Shown here piece by piece: positions 11,821 to 24,048 of a stretch of 64,000 bases of DNA. Position 1 is the first letter of the stretch, and the number at the start of each line of letters is the position of its first letter. The stretch is from Mytilinidion resinicola (lineage: Eukaryota > Ascomycota > Dothideomycetes > Mytilinidiales > Mytilinidiaceae). The stretch spans positions 1,797,539 to 1,861,538 of the forward strand of contig NW_022985444.1 in the NCBI RefSeq assembly GCF_010093595.1, read 5' to 3'. A program made the position numbers and the translations under genes. The notes under the pieces are model-generated. The model saw only the letters and a list, made by a program, of their open reading frames with translations. It was not told the origin of the DNA and searched no databases.

Positions 11821-13315
11821 ATGTCTGAGCCCATCCGCCAGAAGAAGCTCGACTCCATCACCGCTCCGTGAGTTTCCCATCCTCTACAACACCACAGATA
11901 TCCTGCCCTCAGCCGCTTCCCCGCCTCGACGCAGCCCGTCATAGACCCAGCTAACACCATCGTCCGCCCGCCCAGTACGCCCCAGAACACGCCTGCCAAT
12001 GCAGCCCCGATATCGTCAAGGGCCCAACAGCCCGGCGTCGCGAGCATCAAAGAAGGTGAGTCTCTGCCTGCCTCTGTCTTCTCCTCGCAGCCCCGCGTTG
12101 AGCCTGAGCTTGACCGCTAATTCGAATTTTCTGCAACAGAGGACAATGAGCGCGCCGCCGCCGCCGCCATGTTCGCGCAGAACCCTGCCCTCATGTCTAT
12201 GATGGAGGCCAAACTCGGGCGCCTCGTTGGCCGCTCGTCTGGCTACGTTGAGTCGCTCCCCGCCTCTGTCCGCCGTCGCGTCGCGGGCCTCAAGGGCATC
12301 CAGAAGGAGCACTCCAAGCTCGAGGCCGAGTTCCAGGAAGAGGTCCTGCAGCTGGAGAAGAAATACTTTGCGAAGTTCACACCGCTGTACGAGAAGCGCG
12401 CCAAGGTCGTGAACGGCGCCACCGAGCCCACCGACGAAGAGGTCAAGGTTGGCGAGGAGGACGAGGAGGAGGACGAGGAGGCTCCTACCGAGGAGAAGAA
12501 CGAGGACGCCGGCGAGGGCGTCAAGGGTATTCCAGAGTTCTGGCTCTCGGCCATGAAGAACCAGGTCTCGGTCGCCGAGATGATCACAGACAAGGACGAG
12601 CTGGCGCTGAAGCACCTCACTGATATCCGCATGGAGTACCTCGACAGGCCTGGCTTCCGACTGATTTTCGAGTTTGCCGAGAACGAGTACTTCACGAACA
12701 AGACCATCTCCAAGACGTATTTCTACCAGGAAGAGAGCGGATACGGTGGTGATTTCATCTACGACCATGCTGAGGGCGACAAGATTGACTGGAAGGCCTC
12801 AAAAGATCTGACCGTCAAGATCGAGAGCAAGAAACAGAGGAATAAGAGTATGATTCAACCCGACTTGAGCCCTTGAACTTCGCTAATATTCTATAGACAC
12901 TAAGCAGACCCGTGTCGTGAAGAAGACGGTCCCCACCGCATCGTTCTTCAACTTCTTCTCCCCGCCCAAGCCCCCACAGGAGGAAGACGACGCGACCACC
13001 GACATCGAGGAGCGTCTTGAGCTCGACTACCAGCTCGGCGAGGACATCAAGGAGAAGCTCATCCCGCGCGCAATCGACTGGTTTACCGGCGAGGCTCTGC
13101 AATTCGAGAGCCTCGACGACTTCGACGAGGGCGAGTTTGAGGACGAAGACGATGAGGAGGATGATGACCTCAGCGACCGAGACGAGGATGACGACGAATC
13201 GGATGAAGGCGTAAGCCTATCCCGTTCTTCCGCTAATTGACAGCCACTAACACGCTTCTTCTAGGACGACGGCACAAAACCTAAGCAAGAAGCCGCCGAG
13301 TGCAAGCAGAGCTAG
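11821..13315 (+). CDS. NAP1: Nucleosome assembly protein (NAP1 family histone chaperone)
   Basis: Five exons: 11821-11867, 11976-12055, 12140-12847, 12897-13210 and 13265-13315; 399 aa. The NAP domain covers roughly residues 60-340: a long dimerisation helix ([19 protein letters not shown]), [19 protein letters not shown], then an acidic loop, [12 protein letters not shown], and [14 protein letters not shown]...[15 protein letters not shown]. The C-terminal tail is highly acidic (Asp/Glu runs), as expected for an H2A-H2B chaperone. It shuttles between cytoplasm and nucleus, binds histones, and in yeast also works with mitotic cyclin; that last role is family knowledge only. The first exon ([16 protein letters not shown]) is short but its splice phases agree. 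The final exon encodes only 17 residues. Confidence 0.95.
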
Positions 13316-14654
13316 ACGCTTCGCACACCTTTTCTGAGTTCATATCACGGTCTCGGTGCACGGAGATAGAGGGATACGGGATCATGCATGGGTAGTGTGT
13401 TTTTGCGACGTGGTGTTCTATCCATCGGCTGCTCTATCCATCGGCTGCTCATTCTTTCTTCGAGGTCGATGGGCGGCGCGAGATATGGCTTGCATTAAGA
13501 ATCGGGATATACAGAGATGGTTCCGCTTCTTGGTGTCACACTGCCCCGCTTCACATCTGCAGTTTCTTTCCTTAATTCCCTTTTTGGTCCTGGCATAGTA
13601 ATTCGACTCTCCGAGGCTTGACTCTTTATCCCCAGACCCCGCACGACAATACGATCGCAAACTACTGTCAAGGGCTTGCTTACGAGGCTAGCTCCACCCA
13701 CACACGTACTCCATCGACCATACGGATTACGCTCTACACACGTTACGACACATCACACGCAGCACCCTACATCACTTTACTTTCCTTGACGTCTTTCCGG
13801 CTAGATTATGCGCGACTCTGTTTTGCTTCATTGGGGTCGGCGCTGGTTTTCTTCCTTTTCTTTCGTGGGTGGGTGGTTTCATGGCTTATCCGTCTATGCG
13901 TTTATGCGTTGAGTGCTTGGAAAGGGTATGGGAGAGCAAGCGAGCGGAAGCGGAAAAGCAGGCACATGGTAGCTCGTTACTGTAGACAAAGACTTTGATT
14001 CCTGAGTCGTGTGCGCGGTTTCTCCATGCTGATAGGTTTCCTCTCCGACGTGGTAATAGATTCTACATCATTGGTGGGAAGTTGTTGGGAGATAGGTGGA
14101 CCGCGCTGACGACGGCCGGGGTATAGAACTGTGAGACGACCGTGATCGGAGGTGGTTGGGGAAATGCCGGTTGTGCCGCGTAGATTAGTAGTGCAAGCAG
14201 GTACTTGAGTCAAGTCAGTCCGGTCGGGAAGTCTTTCGGGGTTCCTGGTTTAGAGGAACGAGAACTGGATGATACTTGGAACCATTCTACTCAATAATCG
14301 AGATATCAATGAAATCTTGAGAATTGAATCTTTAGCACAAGCATTTCGTCCCCAGGTTCTAACGAGCATATACGAGCATACTCCTGAAATATCGGCCATT
14401 CTATCGCCGTGCCGTCCGGATTCAGAGCAGTAGATCTCAAAAAGCGCTCGGTCGGGCATATACTCCTTGAAACATCTAGACCTTAACCTTTTCTTCGGAT
14501 CTCAGCATTCAACCATCTCGTGCAAACCTCGCCTCCATTCCAAGGTCGTTCTCCACGGACACCGAAAACGAAAAGTGTGGCTGACGGCCCCGATGCCCCT
14601 CTAATTACGCCACAGTTTCTGGGATTATAATTGCATCATCAGCCTCGATTGATC
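13316..14654. other. Intergenic, no gene seen
   Basis: Contains a 16-base direct repeat (CTATCCATCGGCTGCT, two copies near 13419-13450) and no supported coding frame. Confidence 0.5.
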
Positions 14655-15234
14655 ATGGCCTCTTACCAATTTTTCTACATTGACTCAGACTCGCACTACG
14701 ACTTTGACCGAAGCCCCACCACGCCTTCTACGCCCTCGACACCATCAATACCTGTCACCCATTTCGACCAACAACGTTTCCCCCCCAGCCGCCTCCCTCT
14801 TCCTCAAATCCTACACGTTCTCCCCGCGTAACTTCTCAGTTGGCTCCGAGACCGGCCCGCTACCATTATTCGACTACGCATACGGGGAATATCCCAAGAA
14901 GGAATTCGTGACTCCTTGGTGATATCTATTAGAATTAAGCCCAAGGACAGCATCCGGGGAATTTGGTCCAAAGGCTGCTCAGGAGAGGTATAGTTCCACA
15001 ACCGCGTCGTCACAATACAGTCTCCAAACCACCTCATCCGACGACGAATTCCACTAAGACGAGCCATTCGACCACGACGTGATAGACTCCGGAATTGAGA
15101 GCTCCACACCTCCGCAGAAACGTATACCGCGCCCGCCTCCCACGCGAACCCGCTCACGCTGTGCCCGCCGGTCTCACACCAATCCCCGAACCCGAGTTAT
15201 AACCCCCGCTCCTCGTCCCCGTTTTTCCACAGCT
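14655..15234 (+). pseudogene. Possible decayed gene or 5' leader upstream of SER33
   Basis: ATG 14655 opens a coding-like frame (MASYQFFYIDSDSHYDFDRSP, then a Thr-Pro-Ser repeat). At a run of seven Cs (14780-14786) the sense continues one base off, into SLFLKSYTFSPRNFSVGSET and EYPKKEF. A GTGACT...CTCAG intron (14908-14982) would join ERYSSTTASSQYSLQ in phase. This is then stopped by TAA at 15055-15057, after which DEPFDHDVIDSGIESSTPP continues in the same frame as the dehydrogenase gene. It could be a broken short gene, a broken N-terminal extension, or chance. One C-run error plus one TAC-to-TAA change would explain both breaks. Confidence 0.35.
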
Positions 15235-15240
15235 GCCAAT

Positions 15241-16858
15241 ATGACTCCGGCTAGGGATATCCTGCCCCGTGCCGGCGACCTCGCCCGCACCGTCTCGAAC
15301 TCGCTGTCCCTGAGCACGAGCCCCGAGTTCAACCGGTTCCACTCCCCCGTCGAAGCGCGGCAGGGCAGCTACTCGAGCTACGGCGGCGGCAACATCGGGC
15401 TCGCGGCCAAGCAGCTCAAGCCCTTCGAGACCAAAGACATCAAAGTCCTGCTGCTGGAAAACGTGAACGCGACCGGCGTGGATATCTTACAGGGGCAGGG
15501 ATACCAAGTCGAAGTGCTGAAATCGAGCTTACCGGAAGACGAACTGGTGGCTAAGATTAAGGATGTGCATGTTATTGGGATACGCTCGAAAACGAAGCTG
15601 ACGGAGCGCGTGTTGAAGCAGGCGAAGAACCTGATCGTGATTGGGTGTTTTTGCATCGGGACGAATCAGGTGGATTTGCAGTATGCGGCGCGCCAGGGGA
15701 TTGCGGTGTTCAATTCGCCGTTTAGCAATTCGAGGAGTGTGGCGGAGCTTGTCATTGGGGAGATCATAGCCCTAGCAAGGCAGCTGGGCGACCGGTCGAA
15801 CGAGCTGCACAACGGGACGTGGAATAAGGTCAGCAAAGGGTGCTGGGAGATCCGCGGCAAGACGGTGGGGATCGTGGGGTACGGGCATATTGGGAGCCAG
15901 CTGTCCGTGCTGGCGGAGTCAATGGGCATGTCGGTCATCTACTACGACGTGCTGAACCTCATGGCGCTGGGGACAGCGCGGCAAGTGGGGAGTTTGGAGG
16001 AGTTGCTGGCGGGTGCGGACTTTGTGTCTCTGCATGTGCCGGAGCTGCCCGAGACGACGAATTTGATTGGGGCGAAGCAGTTTGAGCAGATGCGGAATGG
16101 GAGCTATCTGCTCAACAACAGCAGAGGAAGTGTCGTGGATATCCCGGCGTTGATTGAAGCTATGAAGAGCGGGAAGATTGCGGGCGCGGCGTTGGACGTC
16201 TACCCTAACGAACCCGCTGGGAACGGTGACTACTTCACCAACGACCTCAATCCCTGGACAGAAGAACTCCGAAAGCTCAAGAATCTGATCCTGACGCCGC
16301 ATGTGGGTGGTAGCACAGAAGAGGCACAGAGCGCGATTGGGGTGGAGGTTAGTCAGGCGCTGGTGCGGTATGTCAACGAGGGCACGACGCTTGGGGCTGT
16401 CAATATGCCCGAGGTCAATTTACGGTCCCTGACGCTGGACGAGCCAAACCATGTCAGAGTCATTTATATACATAAGAACGTGCCGGGTGTGCTTGGGCGA
16501 GGTAAGACTTATTCCCTCTCCTTCTACTAGCCCTGTCCTAATGGCACAGTCAACGCGATCCTCGGTGACCACAACGTCGATAAGCAGATGACTGATAATA
16601 GAGGCGAGGTGAGTCTTTTTATCCTCCCCCCCCCCCCCCCCCCCCTAATTGAAGTGTACATGAAAGCGTCGATGCTAACGATGACTGTGACAGGTGGCCT
16701 ACCTCATGGCCGACATCAGCGATGTCAAAGAAAGCGAAATCAGGGATCTTTACCAGAGCCTTGAGAATCTGTCTTGTAAGCTGAATTCATCTTCAGTCAA
16801 GACGCAGCCGCGGCTAATGAGTTCAACAGCTCGTATACGCACCAGGGTGCTCTACTAG
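15241..16858 (+). CDS. SER33: D-3-phosphoglycerate dehydrogenase
   Basis: Four exons: 15241-16501, 16550-16608, 16694-16775 and 16830-16858; 476 aa, phases consistent. It catalyses NAD-dependent oxidation of 3-phosphoglycerate to 3-phosphohydroxypyruvate, the first step of the phosphorylated serine pathway, in the cytosol. Visible marks are the substrate-domain start DIKVLLLENVN, IGIRSKTKLTE, the Rossmann motif GIVGYGHIGSQ, the arginine region NNSRGSVVDIPALI, the acidic residue region DVYPNEPAGNGDYF, the catalytic His in LILTPHVGGSTEEAQSAIG, and a C-terminal ACT domain (NVPGVLGRVNAILGDHNVDKQ, VAYLMADISDV) ending RIRTRVLY. The ATG at 15241 was chosen because the N-terminal Ser-rich leader fits the fungal family. 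An open in-frame stretch continues upstream to 15058, but without ATG. The ACT domain suggests serine feedback, as in yeast Ser3/Ser33. Confidence 0.95.
16626..16645 (+). repeat. Homopolymer C tract, about 20 bases, in SER33 intron 2
   Basis: An uninterrupted run of C lies 17 bases after the donor GTGAGT. The length is likely to be polymorphic or mis-sequenced. Its position inside an intron leaves the frame unaffected. Confidence 0.9.
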
Positions 16859-17863
16859 ATGCGCTATCAAGAGTGTTTGGATGCGTGTTGCTGCATTGGA
16901 TTGGGCTAGTCTTTCAACCGGGATGGGATAGAATATTCTTTTGGGGAATAGAAAAAGTAGAGAAGTGCTCAACGCACGTGGAGACTGGCATTCAACATGG
17001 CGTTTTGTCGGCGGAATTCGTATTGATGCTGCATTTGGTTTGGCGGAGAAAAGGCTAGCTTGCTACTCTTGTCCTCCAGCTTTGGAGTGTCCTTCAGCTT
17101 TGGAGGGGAGGGCGATGGACGGTGGAGGTAATGAAAACGAATTTTTATTAGTACTAGAACACTTCAGTGGTGTCGTGCTATTATGCAGTAGCCAAATGGT
17201 AGCAAACTCTGCTCGCTCGCCACGGTCTGGATGAGGCAAACCCCAAAATAGTGAATGAAAGCGGTGAACAGCGGTGGCTGGGATCGGCCTGTGAGTGGCT
17301 GGAGGCGGTTTCAGATGGCCGGGGACAGCTGGGATCGCAGGCCGCTCCCTTCGCCTGAAATGTCGAGGTGAATTCTTACGCGAGCGCTGGGGACGCTGGG
17401 TCTGCGTGTGGGACGTAGAGGAGCCGTGGTTGACTGGACTCATGCCTGTTGATGTCTATATAGATGTAGGCTGCGAGCAGCTGCCAGGTACCACATGCAG
17501 TCCTTCTTGCTTGCATGCCGTGGCTCGATGCGTTCGGCCGTCAGGGGCGGTGTAGAATCTTGACCCCGGTCGCGGCACCTCCACGCCAGCCGCTCTGCTC
17601 GACGGGCGACCCAACTTTATTGCCAAAGACCCTGACAGCCTCCACAACAGCACTCTTCCACGACCAGCGCCCTCGGCGACATTGACGCCTAATGCGAATG
17701 CCTTCTGCTCTGAGCCCTCGCATCCTCGCCCTGTAGCGCCCGTGCTGTGCCTCAAAGACTCTTTCTTTCTCGCGACGTCTGTACCTCGACGCACCTCCCG
17801 CCGCAAGTCTAGCCTTCACCACGACCCACCTACATCCTCAATATCCCCCATAGCCCCGCCAAT
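16859..17863. other. Intergenic, promoter and 5' UTR of the myosin gene
   Basis: No supported coding frame. The last 200 bases are C/T-rich and lead into the ATG at 17864. Confidence 0.5.
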
Positions 17864-20800
17864 ATGGCTCACATCTACGACGTCGGCACGCGGGCGTGGC
17901 AGCCAGACGTCACCGACGGCTGGGTGGCCTCTGAGGTCGAGGACAAGATTGTCGAGGGCGACAAGGTCAAGCTGATCTTCCGCCTGGACAGCGGCGAGGT
18001 ATGCCTTCCTCTCTTACTACTCCCGTATATGCCTCTGGACCGGGCTAATCAGACTCTACCATGGCAGGCCAAGACCGTGACGACCACCCTCAAGGCCATC
18101 CAAGATGGCTCCGATCCCGCCCTACCCCCCCTCATGAACCCGGCCATGCTGGAGGCCAGCGACGACTTGACGAACCTTTCACATTTGAACGAACCCGCTG
18201 GTAGGTTCTGATACACCTCATGGCCTGGGACTCGAGGGATACTGACATGGGAACAGTCTTGCAGGCTATCAAGCTGCGGTACTCGCAAAAAGAAATTTAC
18301 ACATACAGCGGTATCGTGCTGATCGCAACGAACCCCTTCGCCCGCGTGGACTCGCTATATGTCCCTGGGATGGTGCAGGTGTATGCCGGCAAGCAGAGGA
18401 GTTATGGCGCCCCGCATCTTTTCGCTATTGCGGAGGAGGCTTTTGCGTGAGTGCAGCAATTTCTGATTATCTTGATATTCCCAATCTAAGCTCGACACGG
18501 TGCTGATATGGAAACAGCGACATGCTCCGAGACAACCGAAATCAGACCATCGTCGTATCTGGCGAGTCTGGAGCCGGAAAGACTGTCAGCGCCAAATACA
18601 TTATGCGATACTTTGCAACACGGGAAGACCCAGACAAGCCCAGCAAGCGGGTCAAAGGCCGGGCAGACACCATGAGCGAGACTGAGGAGCAGATTCTGGC
18701 CACGAATCCCATCATGGAAGCGTTCGGTAATGCAAAGACGACGCGAAACGACAACTCCTCCCGTTTCGGCAAATATATTGAGATCATGTTCGACAAGAAG
18801 ACAGACATCATTGGCGCCAAGATAAGAACGTATCTGCTGGAGCGGTCGAGGCTCGTTTTCCAGCCGTTGAAGGAGCGGAATTATCACATTTTTTACCAGA
18901 TGGTTGCGGGTGCTACGCCAGAGGAGCGGAAGGAGTGGAGCTTGAGGCCGGTTGAAGAGTTTGAATATCTCAACCAAGGGAGCGCGCCGGTCATCGATGG
19001 AGTGGACGACAAAGCCGAGTTCGATGCGTTGAGGGCTTCGTTGGCTACGATCGGTGTGGGACCGGATACTCAATCACAGATCTTCCGGTTACTCGCCGCG
19101 CTTATGCATCTTGGAAATGTCAAAATATCTGCCTCGAGAACGGAATCGTCTCTTTCTCCGGAGGAGCCAGCCCTCGTCACGGCTTGCGGACTTCTCGGGA
19201 TTGATGCCAACAGTTTTGCCAAATGGACTGTCAAGAAGCAGCTCATCACCAGAGGCGAGAAGATCGTGTCGAATCTCACCCAACAACAGGCCATAGTAGT
19301 TCGGGACTCGGTTGCCAAGTTTATTTACTCGAGTTTGTTTGACTGGCTCGTGGACATCACGAACCAAAGTTTGGCTACGGAAGAAGTGCTGAGCCACGCC
19401 AACTCATTCATTGGTGTTCTGGATATCTACGGTTTCGAACATTTTGCTAAAAACTCCTTCGAGCAATTTTGCATCAACTACGCCAACGAAAAGCTGCAGC
19501 AAGAATTCAACGCCCATGTTTTCAAACTAGAACAGGAAGAGTACCTCCGCGAGCAGATTGATTGGACTTTTATCGATTTCTCGGATAACCAGCCTTGTAT
19601 CGATCTCATTGAAGGGAAGATGGGCGTTTTGTCGCTGCTCGACGAAGAGTCTCGGTTGCCCATGGGCTCGGATGAGCAGTTTGTGACGAAGCTTCATCAC
19701 AATTTCGCTGCTGATAAGCAGAAGTTTTATAAGAAGCCAAGATTTGGGAAATCTGCTTTTACTATCTGCCATTACGCCGTCGATGTCACATACGAGTCTG
19801 ATGGCTTCATAGAAAAGAACAGGGATACCGTGCCGGACGAGCATATGGAGGTTCTTCGGTCATCGAATAACAAATTCCTCGGGAAGGTCCTGGAGGTTGC
19901 GGCGATGATTCGGGAGAAGGAATCGGCTGCCACGGCCTCGACGAAACCGGGCGCAGCTATGTCTGCCGGGCGCAGAATTGCCGTCAACAGGAAACCAACG
20001 CTTGGTGGCATCTTCAAGTCATCTTTGATCGAGCTTATGGGCACCATCAATTCCACCGATGTCCACTATATCCGTTGTATCAAACCCAATGAAGCCAAGT
20101 CAGCCTGGAAATTCGAAGGTCCCATGGTTCTCAGCCAGCTCCGCGCTTGCGGTGTTCTCGAAACTGTCAGGATTAGTTGTGCTGGATACCCGACTCGATG
20201 GACCTACGAGGAATTCGCGCTACGCTACTACATGCTCGTCCCGTCATCGGGATGGACTCCAGAGATCCGGCTTATGGCGAACCAGATCTTGAAGAGAGCG
20301 CTTGGTGCGGGCAAAGGTGATGGAACGGACAAGTACCAAATGGGTTTGACCAAGATTTTCTTCCGCGCTGGTATGCTTGCGTTCTTAGAGAACCTGCGAA
20401 CTGCACGTCTCAACGAAGCGGCCATTATGATCCAGAAGAACCTGCGGTGCAAGTACTACCGCCGCAAGTATCTAGAGGCTAGGAGTGCGATCATTGCATT
20501 CCAATCACTTGTCAGAGGCCATCTGGCCAGAGAGCGTGCGGAAGAGGCTCGACAAGTCAAGGCGGCTACAACCATCCAACGTGTCTGGCGCGGACAGAAG
20601 GACAGGAGACAGTTCCTGTATATCCGGAAAAGCATCGTTCTGTTCCAGGCTACTGCGAAGGGTTATCTGGAGCGCAAGAACATCTTGGACACCAGGCTCG
20701 GCGCGGCTGCGAGGATGATTCAGCGCAACTGGCGGCAAACGAGGCAGCTCAAGTCCTGGAGGAATTACAGGCGGAAGATTGTCATCATCCAGAGCTTGTG

Positions 20801-23118
20801 GCGCGGAAGGAAAGCTCGCCGCGCGTACAAGGGTCTGCGCGAGGAGGCGCGCGATCTCAAGCAGATCTCGTATAAGCTGGAGAACAAGGTCGTGGAGCTC
20901 ACGCAGTCGCTGGGTACGATGAAGCGCGAGAACAAGACGCTCCAGGGCCAGGTCGAGAACTACGAGAGTCAGCTCAAGTCATGGAAGACGAGAAACACGG
21001 CGCTCGAGGCGCGCAACAAGGAGCTCCAGACCGAGGCCAACAAGGCTGGTATCACGGCTGCGCAGCTCTCGCAAATGGAAGACGAGTTCAAGGCTCTGCG
21101 CCACAATTACGACGAGAGCACGGCCAATATGCGCAGGCTGCAGGAAGAGGAGAAGCAACTGCGTGATTCGCTCAAGAAGACGACTGATGAGCTGGAGCAG
21201 TCGAAGAGGCGGAGCACTACGTTTGAGTCGGAGAAGTCGTCGCTCAAGCAGCAGTTGGTCGATCTGCAAGATCAGTTCGAGTTGCTCAAGCGCAGCGGAC
21301 CGATCAATGGCGAGTTGCCGAATGGTATGGGACATACCGTCCAACCCGCCAGCAGCCTCATTAATTTCGTTTCGTCGAAGACGCCGAAGAGGCGGAGTGC
21401 GGGTCCCGAGCGCGCGGATCTCGATCGCTTCAGTGCTACGTACAGCCCCAGGCCGGTTTCTATGGCTATTGGCTCGACAGTGCACCGACAGAACCTCTCT
21501 GGGTCTACCTTTGCCCCGATAGATAACGTGGAGCTGGAGCTTGAGAGCATCTTGGCCGATGAGGAGAATCTGAATGATGAGGTCACGCTTGGTCTTATCA
21601 GGAACTTGAAGATCCCATCGCCAACTACGACACCGCCGCCAACGGACAAGGAGGTGCTCTTCCCAGCATACCTCATCAATCTCGTTACTTCGGAGATGTG
21701 GAACAACGGCTTCGTTAAGGAGTCGGAACGCTTCCTCGCCAACGTCATGCAGTCGATTCAGCAAGAGGTTATGCAGCATGATGGTGACGAAGCTATCAAC
21801 CCGGGCGCGTTCTGGTTGTCCAATGTGCATGAGATGCTGTCCTTTGTCTTCTTGGCCGAGGACTGGTACGAGCAGCAGAAGACGGACAACTACGAGTACG
21901 ATCGCCTATTAGAGATTGTCAAGCACGATCTCGAGAGCCTTGAGTTCAACATCTACCACACCTGGATGAAGGTGCTCAAGAAGAAGCTCCAGAAGATGAT
22001 CGTCCCCGCCATCATCGAGTCGCAGTCTTTGCCCGGATTTGTCACTAACGAGAGCAACCGCTTCCTCGGGAAGTTGCTGCAGAGCAATAACACGCCTGCG
22101 TTCAGCATGGACAACCTACTCAGCCTACTTAACAATGTGTACAGGGCCATGAAGGCGTACTACCTCGAAGACTCGATCATCACCCAGACCGTTACGGAGC
22201 TGTTGAGGTTGGTTGGTGTGACGGCGTTTAACGATCTGCTCATGCGGAGGAATTTCCTCAGCTGGAAGCGTGGTCTCCAGATTAACTATAACATCACGAG
22301 GATTGAGGAGTGGTGTAAGAGCCACGACATGCCCGAGGGGACACTGCAGCTGGAGCATTTGATGGTTTGTTCTCTCATGTCTCCCACCCTCATCCTAAAT
22401 AAATGTGTGCTGATCATTTCAATCCGTATAGCAAGCAACCAAGCTCCTGCAACTCAAGAAAGCAACCCTCAACGACATCGAAATCATCCAAGACATCTGC
22501 TGGATGCTGTCGCCCAACCAGATCCAGAAGTTGCTCAACCAGTACCTCGTCGCCGACTACGAGCAGCCCATCAACGGCGAAATCATGAAGGCCGTCGCGT
22601 CGCGCGTCACGGAAAAGAGCGACGTGCTCCTCCTCACCGCCGTCGATATGGAGGACTCCGGCCCTTACGAGATCGCGGAACCCCGCGCCATCACGGCGCT
22701 AGAGACATACACGCCCAGCTGTGAGTTGTCCGCTTTCAGTCAAATTAACCACGACGTCAAGAGGCGGAATGGGGACCGGTGGGTGTGGAACTACTGGTGG
22801 TTGAAGCGGTTGAGGCGGTATTACAGTCTTCACGGTATAGGTATCGACAACCACCACCACCAGTTTGAGTTTTTTCATGAGGAGAGCGGATGTGAGGAGA
22901 ACTATTTTTATCGTATGGAGGCTGATCGTTTTGTGTGTACAGGGCTGCAAACACCGAGATTGAAGCGCTTGGCGGAGATTGTGAGCGCGCAGGCGATTGC
23001 GCAGCAGGAGAAGCTGGAGTTTGACGGTGACGAGCCGAATGGGGTGGAGAATGGCGTGGGCGAGGCGAATGGGAATGGGGTGCAGGGGCTGGCGATTCAG
23101 GAGGTTGCGGGGGTGTAA
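17864..23118 (+). CDS. MYO2: Class V myosin heavy chain (cargo-transport myosin)
   Basis: Exons: 17864-17998, 18068-18200, 18257-18446, 18518-22364, 22432-22720 and 22943-23118; 1589 aa. It starts with an SH3-like segment (GTRAWQPDVTDGWVASEV). The motor domain has P-loop GESGAGKT, switch I NAKTTRNDNSSRFGKY and switch II DIYGFEHF. Six IQ motifs follow (for example IMIQKNLRCKYYRRKY, TIQRVWRGQKDRR, IIQSLWRGRKARR), then a coiled coil with Ser-rich linker, and the DIL cargo-binding domain (YLINLVTSEMWNNGF... EEWCKSHDMPEGTLQLEHLM). In filamentous fungi this motor moves secretory vesicles along actin to the hyphal tip (A. nidulans MyoE, yeast Myo2). The 3' end has two options: stop at 23116, or a further GTAAGT intron (23115-23173) and a last exon ending at 23252. 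The 222-nt intron at 22721-22942 is itself open in frame. Confidence 0.93.
22721..22942 (+). other. Open, in-frame intron (exitron-like) in the myosin tail
   Basis: GTGAGT...GTACAG with a CTGAT branch-like site about 20 bases before the acceptor. Splicing gives YTPS-W-LQTPRLKRLAEI, the continuity expected of the DIL tail. The intron is 222 nt (74 codons) with no stop in the host frame, so retention would insert 74 residues (CELSAFSQINHDVKRR...). It is unusually long compared with the other introns here. Confidence 0.6.
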
Positions 23119-24048
23119 GTATCTCACCTTTTCTCGTCGTCATTGCTGCCCACACTCCTACACTTTTCCCCAGCGAGCGTGGAGAACTGGGGGTGACGGC
23201 GACGGCGACGCAGGGAGTGAAGGTAGAGTGGAGGAGAACGAGCGCGGACTAGGACTATGTGCCGGGGAATTGGGTCTTTCGCCGAAATGATTTGTTTACA
23301 TTAGATTCATGACTGGTGGACTTTGGGCTTTTTTACTTTCTCTTGCGGGCGCTGCTGTGTCTATGGCCACTACGCTCGGCTTTATTTGACGCCCTGGGAA
23401 ACGAGGTTTCTGGGCGGGCTGGGTTGGGTATCGTAGCATCTTTTGCGTAATGGTTTATCTTTTGGACGGCTGGCTTGATGACGGTGTGGAGAGTAATGCG
23501 TTTGATAGAGGAATAGAGGTCTACTACGCTCATCACGTGACCGTGTACTTAATCTTGGAGGTGTATTGATATATCAGATTGTACTTTCTTTGAATACGTA
23601 GCCTGCATGATATAGGATCCTTTCCTACGTGCGAGTCTACAGCGACGGGAGTGTGAGAGTCTGAGCACGTGCCAAGGCTCGACGTTCGTGAGTGCCGAGT
23701 TTGGACCAACTTCAGCCTGACGTGCGTCTATCGCCAGCTGACCTCCCAGGCCTATCTCCATCGTGACTACTCTCTTACTCCTCATGCCTGGATGACACGA
23801 CGGAGAAGCCAAGCTGGTGACCCGCGTCGTCAGCGTGGGCCTTGGTAACAGCGCATTCAGAGAGTGTGCGTGGAGCTAAGCCACGACGCCACGACGGCTT
23901 TTGGGGAGGAGGTCAGCAGCAAATACCTTCAACCAAGAGCACCTGAGCTGCAACATCGCTCTCACTTTAGTTCCGGAGGAGGTCCCGGAAGAGTCTCTCC
24001 TTTCTTTCTCTCAACTTCACGGGCGGTTGAACCTGCCGTTCTCTCATC
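23119..24048. other. Intergenic
   Basis: The first 135 bases may hold the alternative last myosin exon (23174-23252). The rest shows no gene; the C/T-rich end is the peptidase 5' UTR. Confidence 0.5.

Noticed and set aside
12016..12768. 250-codon minus-strand open frame across NAP1
   Set aside because: Antisense shadow of a GC-rich, acidic coding exon; Leu/Val-rich product is the expected reverse reading.
20979..21830. 283-codon minus-strand open frame across myosin
   Set aside because: Antisense to the conserved coil and tail region; no independent promoter, splice sites or domain.
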